A stretch of DNA of 16,763 nucleotides. Origin: Idiomarina sp. UBA6142. GTDB lineage: Bacteria; Pseudomonadota; Gammaproteobacteria; Enterobacterales; Alteromonadaceae. The notes under the pieces are model-generated. The model was given only the letters and a program-made list of their open reading frames with translations. It was not told where the DNA came from and made no database searches. The stretch is from assembly GCA_002423905.1 (NCBI GenBank), contig DIVC01000072.1, forward strand, positions 4,904 to 21,666, given 5' to 3'. The first letter of the stretch is position 1; the number at the start of each line of letters is the position of its first letter. Below, piece after piece: positions 9,139 to 16,763 of the stretch. The translations under genes were made by a program, and so were the position numbers.

Positions 9139-9962
9139 GAGCCATTCTGTTCCTGTTCAATTTCAGCAATTACGGTATCTATAAGGCGACGCGCTATTGT
9201 ACCCTGAAATGGCACGCGTGGCAGTTGATCGATGGCAAACCAGTCGCCTGATTCGAGTTCAAACGGGTCAAGGCGTAACTCACCACTGTCCCATTCGGCA
9301 ATAAAACCTATCATTAAGGAGTGCGGGAATGGCCACGCTTGGCTGCCCACATAACGTACATTTTTGATGCGAATGCCCGCTTCTTCGAAGACTTCGCGCG
9401 TGAGTGTTTGCTCCAGCGGTTCACCGGCTTCGACAAAGCCAGCTAACACCGAAAACAAGCCTTCTGGGTGACGCTTTCCACGCGCCAGCAAAATGGTATT
9501 CTGGCGCCGAATAGCGACAATAATGCATGGCGAAATACGCGGATAACAGCGATGTTCACAGCGATGACAATGCATCGCTAACTCCCAGTCAACCGCCTGC
9601 ATGCGGGTACCACAGCGGCCACAGAACTGGTGCGTACTCAAAAAATCAGTGATTTGCTTGGCACGGGCGGCATGGGCAAATAAATCATCGTCACCCAGTG
9701 CTAAAATTTCGCGTAGGTTAACAAATTCACCCAAGGCACCGAAATTATTATCGCCATAATCAGCAACAACCAAATAGCAATTACGCTCGCGCAGTTCACC
9801 TAAATAGACGACCTGATAACTACTTAAATCAGGCATAGCCAGGTTTTGTAGCTGTCCATGCGGTGGCAATTTATCGGCATCGCGCACTAAGATGTCGCCG
9901 CCAGAAATAATCAACCACCAAGCGGGTTCATCAGCAGCTGGGCGTTGATACGGTTTAGTCAT
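9135..9962 (-). CDS. nudC: NAD-capped RNA hydrolase / NADH pyrophosphatase NudC
   Basis: Nudix enzyme that hydrolyses NAD(H) to NMN and AMP and removes NAD caps from RNA 5' ends. 275 residues (E. coli 257). A variable N-terminal domain is followed by a zinc ribbon with C114, C117, C132 and C135 (CGRC and CHRC). The Nudix box spans 175-197 and fits the full pattern, with E181, R189, E190, E193 and E194 present. The NudC-specific motif is SQAWPFPHS (207-215), where the family norm is SQPWPFPxS: A209 replaces a proline. The gene is first in a nudC-hemE operon and divergent from rsd across 116 bp. Confidence 0.95.
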   Translation of the reverse strand: MTKPYQRPAADEPAWWLIISGGDILVRDADKLPPHGQLQNLAMPDLSSYQVVYLGELRERNCYLVVADYGDNNFGALGEFVNLREILALGDDDLFAHAARAKQITDFLSTHQFCGRCGTRMQAVDWELAMHCHRCEHRCYPRISPCIIVAIRRQNTILLARGKRHPEGLFSVLAGFVEAGEPLEQTLTREVFEEAGIRIKNVRYVGSQAWPFPHSLMIGFIAEWDSGELRLDPFELESGDWFAIDQLPRVPFQGTIARRLIDTVIAEIEQEQNGS

Positions 9963-10019
9963 GACAAAGTCTCAGCAAACAGCGAAATAGGTTGACCTAA
10001 GCTTATCATCATCGGAAGA

Positions 10020-10048
10020 TTGGCACTATGATTCTCGTGTGATAGACA
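10020..10048 (+). promoter_or_regulatory. Possible rsd promoter
   Basis: -35 TTGGCA (10020-10025, 5 of 6) is 17 bases from a weak -10 TAGACA (10043-10048, 3 of 6), about 30 bases before the rsd start. A 10-bp palindrome, CCCCAAGGGG, lies in the leader (about 10053-10063), followed by a GAGGG ribosome site. The poor -10 makes this tentative. Confidence 0.25.
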
Positions 10049-10078
10049 CTTACCCCCAAGGGGTTAGAGGGCAAGATT

Positions 10079-10561
10079 ATGCTGACAAAACAACAACTCG
10101 CAGCACAACGCTTTAGTGGTAAACACCAAGCGATTGATGCATGGCTGGGTGAGCGGCAACAACTGCTCGTTGGTTACGTTAACATTGCCGGTTTACCGCC
10201 TTATGAACGTGAGCATCAGGCTTTGCCGACTGTCGCTGATATCCGCGATTTTTGTAACCTGCTGGTCGACTACGTATCCGCCGGACATTTTGAAATATAT
10301 GACCAAATCATTCGCAACAGCCAATCGGCTCCTGAGATAACCCGTGAGCTCGCCGATAATTTATTTCCATTGATCAGCGATACCACAGAAATAGCGTTAG
10401 AATTCAGTGACCGCTTTGCTGATCGACAAATGGACGATGCTTTTATTGGCTTTGACCTAGCGGTCTCAAAACTCGGCGAAGCACTGGAGTTACGCATGGG
10501 CTTTGAGGATCAACTATTAGCGACGCTCGCTGACCACCAACTTCTCAGTGTTGAAGAATAA
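10079..10561 (+). CDS. rsd: Regulator of sigma D, anti-sigma-70 factor Rsd
   Basis: Rsd (AlgQ family) binds region 4 of sigma-70 and helps alternative sigma factors win RNA polymerase in stationary phase; in E. coli it also binds HPr and SpoT. 160 residues (E. coli 158), an all-alpha helical bundle with no membrane segment. Family landmarks are the helix with WLGERQQLLVGYVNIAG (22-38), LVDYVSAGHFEIYDQI (62-77) and GEALELRMGFEDQLL near the C-terminus. ATG at 10079 with GAGGG upstream. Divergent from nudC-hemE, as in E. coli, and convergent with the FKBP gene. Confidence 0.92.
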   Translation: MLTKQQLAAQRFSGKHQAIDAWLGERQQLLVGYVNIAGLPPYEREHQALPTVADIRDFCNLLVDYVSAGHFEIYDQIIRNSQSAPEITRELADNLFPLISDTTEIALEFSDRFADRQMDDAFIGFDLAVSKLGEALELRMGFEDQLLATLADHQLLSVEE

Positions 10562-10597
10562 AAAATGCCACGCCGTGTTAGACACGCGGCGCGGCAT
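10560..10597 (-). terminator. Rho-independent terminator of the FKBP gene
   Basis: Long GC-rich hairpin with arms starting at ATGCC (10565-10569) and ending at GGCAT (10593-10597), with one mismatch and a two-base bulge. On the minus strand it is followed by TTTTTT (10565-10560). The T-tract overlaps the rsd stop codon. It probably ends the minus-strand FKBP transcript. On the plus strand there is no T-run. Confidence 0.8.
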
Positions 10598-10622
10598 CAA
10601 TAGCACGTAAATCACTGCCCGA

Positions 10623-11393
10623 CTAGTTGTTGCCGTCGATCTCAATTTCCGCTTGATCTGCTGTTTCTTGCTGAATAATTTGCAACAATTGCACGTCAAA
10701 TATCAGCGTCGAGTTTGGTGGAATAGAGCCTGCCATACGCGCACCATAACCAAGTTCTGCTGGAATCACGAACTGATAGGTAGAACCAACTGACATCAAC
10801 TGCACACCCTCAGTCCAGCCTTTGATCACACGATTTAATGGAATCACCAGTGGCTCACCGCGGTCTAGCGAACTGTCGAAAATCTCACCCGTCACCAAAC
10901 GACCTTCATAATGCACTTCAACAATATCTTCAGCGGTTGGCTTTGGTGCATCGGCAGGACCCTGTTCAATGACTTTGTACTGCAGTCCAGATTCGGTGGT
11001 CACCACCCCTTCCACAGCAGCGTTAGCCTCTAAAAATGCAGTCCCATCAGCTTGTGCACTAGCACCAAGGGTATCATTACGATGGCTAGTGAACTCGTCT
11101 TGCATCGCTTCAAGCAATTGTTGCCGAGTTTCTCTATCCATTTTACCGCTGCTACGCAGGGTATCGACAAAGCCAGCGATCACCGCATTGCGGTCCACCA
11201 CATAGCCACTCTCTTCTTGGCTAGCGAGGTTGCTGTGCACGAAGTCACCCACTGATGCGCCAAGGGCATAGCCCATTTGATCGCGTTGCTCAGCCGGCAA
11301 CTGTTCAGAAATTGGGTATGGTTCTGGCTTGCTGCAGCCAACCAAAGCAACGGCTACTAAGGCCAATGCAAACGGGGTTTTCAAGTAGGTCAT
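10623..11393 (-). CDS. fkpA: FKBP-type peptidyl-prolyl isomerase, FkpA/Mip-like lipoprotein
   Basis: Periplasmic folding helper that isomerises X-Pro bonds. 256 residues. The signal peptide ends in a lipobox LVGC (17-20); C20 would be lipidated, and S21 at +2 favours sorting to the outer membrane. An N-terminal FKBP_N dimerisation domain (about 32-115, helical) leads into the FKBP catalytic domain (about 135-240) with Y162, F172, D173, V189, I190, W193, Y216 and F232 in place. The tail after QLLQII is acidic and short (QQETADQAEIEIDGNN). The ATG at 11393 has a GGAGA site. Divergent from slyX, as fkpA is in E. coli, although E. coli FkpA is soluble. Confidence 0.92.
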   Translation of the reverse strand: MTYLKTPFALALVAVALVGCSKPEPYPISEQLPAEQRDQMGYALGASVGDFVHSNLASQEESGYVVDRNAVIAGFVDTLRSSGKMDRETRQQLLEAMQDEFTSHRNDTLGASAQADGTAFLEANAAVEGVVTTESGLQYKVIEQGPADAPKPTAEDIVEVHYEGRLVTGEIFDSSLDRGEPLVIPLNRVIKGWTEGVQLMSVGSTYQFVIPAELGYGARMAGSIPPNSTLIFDVQLLQIIQQETADQAEIEIDGNN

Positions 11394-11406
11394 AACTTCT
11401 CCATGA

Positions 11407-11435
11407 TTGAATTCTGTAGCGGAACAGGGTCTAAT
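11407..11435 (+). promoter_or_regulatory. Candidate slyX promoter
   Basis: -35 TTGAAT (11407-11412, 4 of 6) and -10 TCTAAT (11430-11435, 5 of 6) are exactly 17 bases apart, about 44 bases before the slyX ATG. A TATACT at 11449-11454 is an alternative -10 but lacks a matching -35. Confidence 0.4.
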
Positions 11436-11478
11436 GCCCAGCGCTAGATATACTACACAAATTTTGAGGGCTTTGCCT

Positions 11479-11712
11479 ATGGCTTCGCTACAACAACATG
11501 AGTTAATCCAACGTTTGGCTGACTTAGAGAGCCAATTAGCGTTTCAAGAAGACACTATTGAAACACTGAATCAGTTACTAACCCAACAGACAGCGCAACT
11601 GGATGAGCTGCAGCGTAAGTTCAGTGTGATGATTAGCCGAGTACAACAATTGCACGATAATCAGGGGCCAAATAGCAACAATCCAGCCGACGAAATACCA
11701 CCACACTATTGA
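11479..11712 (+). CDS. slyX: SlyX family protein
   Basis: Small coiled-coil protein of unknown function. 77 residues (E. coli 72). Residues 5-55 are one heptad-rich helix (LIQRLADLESQLAFQEDTIETLNQLL and so on), followed by an Asn/Pro-rich tail ending in PPHY, where SlyX proteins typically end. I chose ATG 11479 because it has GAGGG 8 bases upstream and the family begins here; an upstream in-frame ATG at 11407 would add 24 residues unlike the family and overlaps the likely promoter. Divergent from fkpA, an old arrangement. Its function is not known in any species. Confidence 0.88.
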   Translation: MASLQQHELIQRLADLESQLAFQEDTIETLNQLLTQQTAQLDELQRKFSVMISRVQQLHDNQGPNSNNPADEIPPHY

Positions 11713-11732
11713 TCGACCGCAACTACACCGAC

Positions 11733-11761
11733 TTGACCCCGCAACGCTGAGCCCGTATAAC
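11733..11761 (+). promoter_or_regulatory. Sigma-70 promoter of prkB
   Basis: -35 TTGACC (11733-11738, 5 of 6) and -10 TATAAC (11756-11761, 5 of 6) with the ideal 17-base spacer. Transcription would start near 11768, leaving a leader of about 20 bases with a CGGAG ribosome site before the prkB ATG at 11789. It sits just after the slyX stop, so prkB should be transcribed on its own. Confidence 0.6.
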
Positions 11762-11788
11762 ATTTGTTCCTTTTCTTGCGGAGCAGTT

Positions 11789-12682
11789 ATGTCGGCACAA
11801 CATCCGATTATTGCCGTAACCGGTTCATCCGGCGCGGGCACAACCACTACCAGTCAGGCGTTGCGGCAGATTTTCCGCACCCTATCGGTGGCTGCGGCCT
11901 TTGTCGAAGGTGATAGTTTCCACCGCTATTCACGCCCAGAAATGGAAGTCGCTATTCGCAAGGCACAAGAACAAGGGCGGCATATTAGCTATTTTGGCCC
12001 TGAAGCCAATGACTTTAATCGGCTTGAAGCCTTGTTTCGCCAATACGCAGAAACTGGTCATGGTGAAGTACGCCGCTATCTGCACAGTTTTGATGACGCC
12101 GTGCCTTACAACCAAACACCAGGCACCTTTACGCCGTGGGAAGCCCTACCAACCGACACTGATTTATTGTTTTATGAAGGCCTGCATGGCGGGGTGACGG
12201 GAGTTGACTATGATGTTGCCCAGCATGTCGATTTATTGATTGGCATGGTGCCTATTGTCAACTTAGAGTGGATTCAGAAGCTGCTACGCGACACGTCAGA
12301 GCGCGGTCATTCGCGAGAGGCGGTCACCCAAAGCATTGTGCGCAGTATGGAAGACTACATTCATCATATTGTGCCACAATTTTCGCGCACTCATATTAAC
12401 TTCCAGCGCGTGCCAACCGTCGATACATCCAATCCATTTAGTGCCAAAGATATCCCGTCGTTGGATGAGAGTTTTGTGGTGATTCGCTTCCGTAATATGC
12501 ACAAAGTCGACTTTCCCTACTATCTGCAAATGATAGACGGTGCCTTTATGTCGCGGATGAATACTTTGGTGGTCCCGGGCGGAAAAATGGTGTTTGCCAT
12601 GGAGTTAATTTTGGCTCCATTAGTGGAAGAAATTCTGCATAAAAAACGCCATGGCGGCCAAGTGGACTGGCTCAGCCGCTAG
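11789..12682 (+). CDS. prkB: Phosphoribulokinase-like protein PrkB
   Basis: Class I phosphoribulokinase/uridine kinase superfamily. 297 residues (E. coli PrkB 289). The P-loop is GSSGAGTTT (12-20), with threonine where a classical Walker A has lysine, as in bacterial PRKs. D42 (GDSFHRY) and E130 (FYEGLHGG) fit the catalytic aspartate and glutamate of the Rhodobacter enzyme. RDTSERGHSREAV (168-179) and THINFQRVPTVDTSNPF (201-217) are strongly conserved. No RuBisCO or other Calvin-cycle gene is in the window, and E. coli has this protein without a Calvin cycle, so the physiological substrate is open. It ends 6 bases from the convergent rlmJ. Confidence 0.93.
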   Translation: MSAQHPIIAVTGSSGAGTTTTSQALRQIFRTLSVAAAFVEGDSFHRYSRPEMEVAIRKAQEQGRHISYFGPEANDFNRLEALFRQYAETGHGEVRRYLHSFDDAVPYNQTPGTFTPWEALPTDTDLLFYEGLHGGVTGVDYDVAQHVDLLIGMVPIVNLEWIQKLLRDTSERGHSREAVTQSIVRSMEDYIHHIVPQFSRTHINFQRVPTVDTSNPFSAKDIPSLDESFVVIRFRNMHKVDFPYYLQMIDGAFMSRMNTLVVPGGKMVFAMELILAPLVEEILHKKRHGGQVDWLSR

Positions 12683-12688
12683 CTACAT

Positions 12689-13543
12689 CTACTCACCTTT
12701 TAACCACTTTGCCTGCCACTGTGCACCACGATCTTGTGCTAACAGCGGCGTTAAAAAGGCTAACACCTCGGCGGCTTGGCTGGTTACGCCATAGGGTGGG
12801 TTGATAAACAACATACCACAGCCATTGAGCGTGGTGCGATCGAGTGCAGTACGCACCAATACATCGGTGGCAAACAGCTTATCTACCCCATTAATTGCCG
12901 CCACGTTTTGATGGAATTCGCCGACTACAAGCGGATCTTTAATCGGGTACCACACCACATAGGTTGCGGTGGCCCAGCGTCTCATGCCATCAGCAAGAGC
13001 TTGTACTACGGTAGCAAATTCATCACGTTGCTCAAACGGTGGATCAATCAGCACCATACCACGCTTAAGTGGCGGCGGCAGTAACGCCTTGATAGCGCCA
13101 TAGCCATTGGTCTGCGGCATCACCTTAATGCTGCCCAGCGCGCTGAACTCAGCCACATTGTCGCGCAATAACTGGCTATCAACTGGGTGTAGTTCACACA
13201 AGGTGAGTTGGTCTTGTGGCCGCAACTGCTTGGCCGTCAACCACGGCGAACCGGGATACCAGCGTAACTGCCCGTCACTATTCAGACTACGCACCGCCGC
13301 TAGGTAATCTTGCAAAGCCGCCGGTGCCTGCTCTGCGGCAAGTATCTTGGCAATGCCTTGCTGCCACTCACCGGTTTTGCTCGCTTGCTCACCGAGTAAA
13401 TCATACATACCCATACCGGCGTGGGTGTCGAGCACCCAAAATGGCTTATCCTTCTGGCGCAAATAAGCCAAGCAGATACAGTGCAGTGCATGCTTAACCA
13501 CATCAGCGAAGTTCCCAGCATGATAGCTATGGCGGTAATTCAT
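12689..13543 (-). CDS. rlmJ: 23S rRNA (adenine-2030-N6)-methyltransferase RlmJ
   Basis: Adds a methyl group from SAM to N6 of A2030 in 23S rRNA. 284 residues (E. coli 280). The N-terminus NYRHSYHAGNFADVVKH is the family hallmark. VLDTHAGMGMYDL (37-49) is the SAM-binding motif I region. DPPF (167-170) is the catalytic motif IV of N6-adenine methyltransferases. A second NPPY (248-251) lies in the C-terminal strand where E. coli has NPPW. It starts 8 bases after the yhfA stop, so it is probably the last gene of the ast-yhfA transcript, although its own ribosome site is weak. Confidence 0.95.
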   Translation of the reverse strand: MNYRHSYHAGNFADVVKHALHCICLAYLRQKDKPFWVLDTHAGMGMYDLLGEQASKTGEWQQGIAKILAAEQAPAALQDYLAAVRSLNSDGQLRWYPGSPWLTAKQLRPQDQLTLCELHPVDSQLLRDNVAEFSALGSIKVMPQTNGYGAIKALLPPPLKRGMVLIDPPFEQRDEFATVVQALADGMRRWATATYVVWYPIKDPLVVGEFHQNVAAINGVDKLFATDVLVRTALDRTTLNGCGMLFINPPYGVTSQAAEVLAFLTPLLAQDRGAQWQAKWLKGE

Positions 13544-13551
13544 TGAGATAT

Positions 13552-15437
<1,886 letters not shown>

Positions 15438-16460
15438 TTATGCTCCTGTTAATTCCACCAAACGCACAGATTCACCGGCGGTGATCCGCAGTGCTTTGGC
15501 AACGGTGGCGTCAATCACCACATGATCAGAATGAATATCAACGTGGGCCTGGCCAGCACGAAAATCTGCCAACCGTGTATTACAGACAATGTAACGTGCG
15601 GTACTCTGAACACCCGCAATTTTTACTGGCATGCGCTGACTGTCTCGCACACTACGAATATTCACTAAATCGGCCTCAACGGTTGGTCCGGCATCAAAAA
15701 TATCCACATAACCGCGACAACGAAAACCTTCACTTTCCAACATAGCTAAGGCTGGGCGGGTATTACTGTGTACCTTGCCAATTACCGCTTGCGCTTCGGC
15801 ACTCAATAATTTCACATAAATAGGATGGCGCGGCATCAGTTCAGCAATAAAGGTTTTTTCACCAATACCGGTTAAGTAATCGGCTTGGGTAAAATCAATC
15901 GAGAAAAAATGTTGTTGCAACCAGCGCCAAAACGGTGAGTGCCCGTTGTCGTCTGAAACACCGCGCATTTCGGCAATCACGGTGTTACTGAAGCGATGTT
16001 TAAACTCCGCCATAAAGAGCATACGAAAACGCGACAATACTCGGCCGTTCATATGTTTACGAAAGGGTTCACGCAAAAACAAGGTACACAGTTCACTCAC
16101 GCCTGTGTAATCGTTGCATAAAGTTAAGGTTTCAACTTCGTTGTAGACCGACAGCTCGCGTGAAGCGTGCACTTCTTTGCCCAGCCGGTAATGATAAAAC
16201 GACTCGCTCAAACCGACCGATGCTTCAATAGCACTGCAACCGACCACTTCACCGGTGCTGCTATCTTCCATAACGAACAAATACCCTTCTTCGCCCGGCT
16301 CACTGACATGAGTACGGGCGAAAGCTTCTTGCGCCCGGGCAATGCGGCGCCGCAACAACCCTTCATCCACTGGCAATGAGGTAAAGCCATGGCCAGATTC
16401 TACAGCGCAGGTGTATAACGCCGCATAATCCTGCGGCGTAATCGGACGAACCACTAACAT
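15438..16460 (-). CDS. astA: Arginine N-succinyltransferase AstA
   Basis: Transfers succinyl from succinyl-CoA to the alpha-amino group of arginine, the first step of the pathway. 340 residues (E. coli 344). The family N-terminus MLVVRPITPQDYAAL is followed by ESGHGFTSLP (21-30), TLCNDYTGVSELCTLFL (113-129), RHPIYVKLL (211-219), HSNTRPALAML (231-241) and the C-terminal DIFDAGPT (253-260). GNAT-like fold, cytoplasmic. The ATG at 16460 has a strong AAGGAGA site in the 18-bp gap from astC. Confidence 0.96.
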   Translation of the reverse strand: MLVVRPITPQDYAALYTCAVESGHGFTSLPVDEGLLRRRIARAQEAFARTHVSEPGEEGYLFVMEDSSTGEVVGCSAIEASVGLSESFYHYRLGKEVHASRELSVYNEVETLTLCNDYTGVSELCTLFLREPFRKHMNGRVLSRFRMLFMAEFKHRFSNTVIAEMRGVSDDNGHSPFWRWLQQHFFSIDFTQADYLTGIGEKTFIAELMPRHPIYVKLLSAEAQAVIGKVHSNTRPALAMLESEGFRCRGYVDIFDAGPTVEADLVNIRSVRDSQRMPVKIAGVQSTARYIVCNTRLADFRAGQAHVDIHSDHVVIDATVAKALRITAGESVRLVELTGA

Positions 16461-16478
16461 ACAGGTCTCCTTAGTGGT

Positions 16479-16763
16479 TTAGCCCACTAAGCTGGCTACC
16501 GCTTTTTCAAAACGCTGCATTCCTTCGGCAATATCTTGCTCTGGAATTACCAGTGACGGGGTAAAACGAATCACGTTTGGCCCTGCCATCAACACAAATA
16601 CGCCAGCATCGGTGGCGGCATTTAAGAAATCACGCGCACGACCAGCGAATGCATCGCTTAGCTCAGCACCCAACAACATACCCTTGCCGCGAATATCTTT
16701 GAATACTGAATAGCTTGCGTTGATAGCGGCCAAGTGCTGCTTGAACAGCTTTTCACGGTGCTT
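16479..16763 (-). CDS. astC: Succinylornithine/acetylornithine aminotransferase, C-terminal 94 residues (gene runs off the right edge)
   Basis: PLP enzyme of class III aminotransferases; takes succinylornithine to succinylglutamate semialdehyde (step 3) and often also works as ArgD in arginine synthesis. The open frame continues to the edge (KHREKLFKQH before LAAINAS). DIRGKGMLLGAEL and AGPNVIRFTPSLVI are the typical C-terminal motifs of AstC/ArgD proteins. The lysine that binds PLP is outside the window. I prefer astC over argD because it is 18 bp upstream of astA; a single gene may serve both roles in this group of bacteria. Confidence 0.88.
   Translation of the reverse strand, partial: KHREKLFKQHLAAINASYSVFKDIRGKGMLLGAELSDAFAGRARDFLNAATDAGVFVLMAGPNVIRFTPSLVIPEQDIAEGMQRFEKAVASLVG

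Noticed and set aside
11407..11478. Longer slyX reading from ATG 11407
   Set aside because: The extra 24 residues do not match SlyX, the upstream start has no ribosome site and it falls inside a candidate promoter; ATG 11479 has GAGGG at good spacing.
11578..11847. Minus-strand frame of 89 codons across slyX and the prkB start
   Set aside because: It is antisense to two conserved genes and to the prkB promoter, and has no recognisable domain.
12850..13521. Overlapping frames within rlmJ on both strands
   Set aside because: RlmJ is full length with all catalytic motifs; the others are shadows of it.

Overview
The window reads as a chromosomal housekeeping stretch of a marine-type gammaproteobacterium. 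The proteins look closest to Alteromonadales such as Idiomarina, Pseudidiomarina or Shewanella; this is a judgement from remembered protein similarity, not a search. It is densely packed, with short intergenic gaps, several 4-base start/stop overlaps and moderate GC. I see no insertion sequence, CRISPR array, prophage or integrase.

Layout from left to right. The N-terminal 268 codons of katG (catalase-peroxidase, minus strand) enter from the left edge, behind an upstream region rich in dyads. Next come tRNA-Gly(GCC) with its own promoter and terminator, and orn (oligoribonuclease), both on the minus strand. Divergent from orn is rsgA-psd (ribosome-assembly GTPase and phosphatidylserine decarboxylase; plus strand, 4-base overlap). 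A two-gene RND efflux operon (adaptor then inner-membrane pump, minus strand) follows. Then nudC-hemE (minus strand, 4-base overlap) is divergent from rsd (anti-sigma-70 factor, plus strand). A lipoprotein FkpA-type prolyl isomerase (minus strand) is divergent from slyX and prkB (plus strand). The right side is a minus-strand run reading astC(partial)-astA-astD-yhfA-rlmJ: arginine catabolism by the succinyltransferase route, ending in an OsmC-family protein and a 23S rRNA methyltransferase.

Several blocks match the E. coli gene order as I know it: tRNA-Gly/orn/rsgA/psd, rsd/nudC/hemE, and fkpA/slyX; yhfA and prkB are neighbours of crp in E. coli. The RND operon sits between two of these old blocks, and the ast genes adjoin relatives of the crp neighbourhood.

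Functionally the genes cover RNA turnover and decapping (orn, nudC), ribosome maturation (rsgA, rlmJ), envelope lipid and protein folding (psd, fkpA), heme synthesis and peroxide defence (hemE, katG), efflux, sigma-factor control (rsd) and arginine use (ast). I did not find a clearly new biological system. The best leads are modest: an orphan phosphoribulokinase-like protein, a thiol-peroxidase-like gene fused to an ast operon, a lipid-anchored FkpA, the katG upstream dyads, and a NudC with an altered signature motif.
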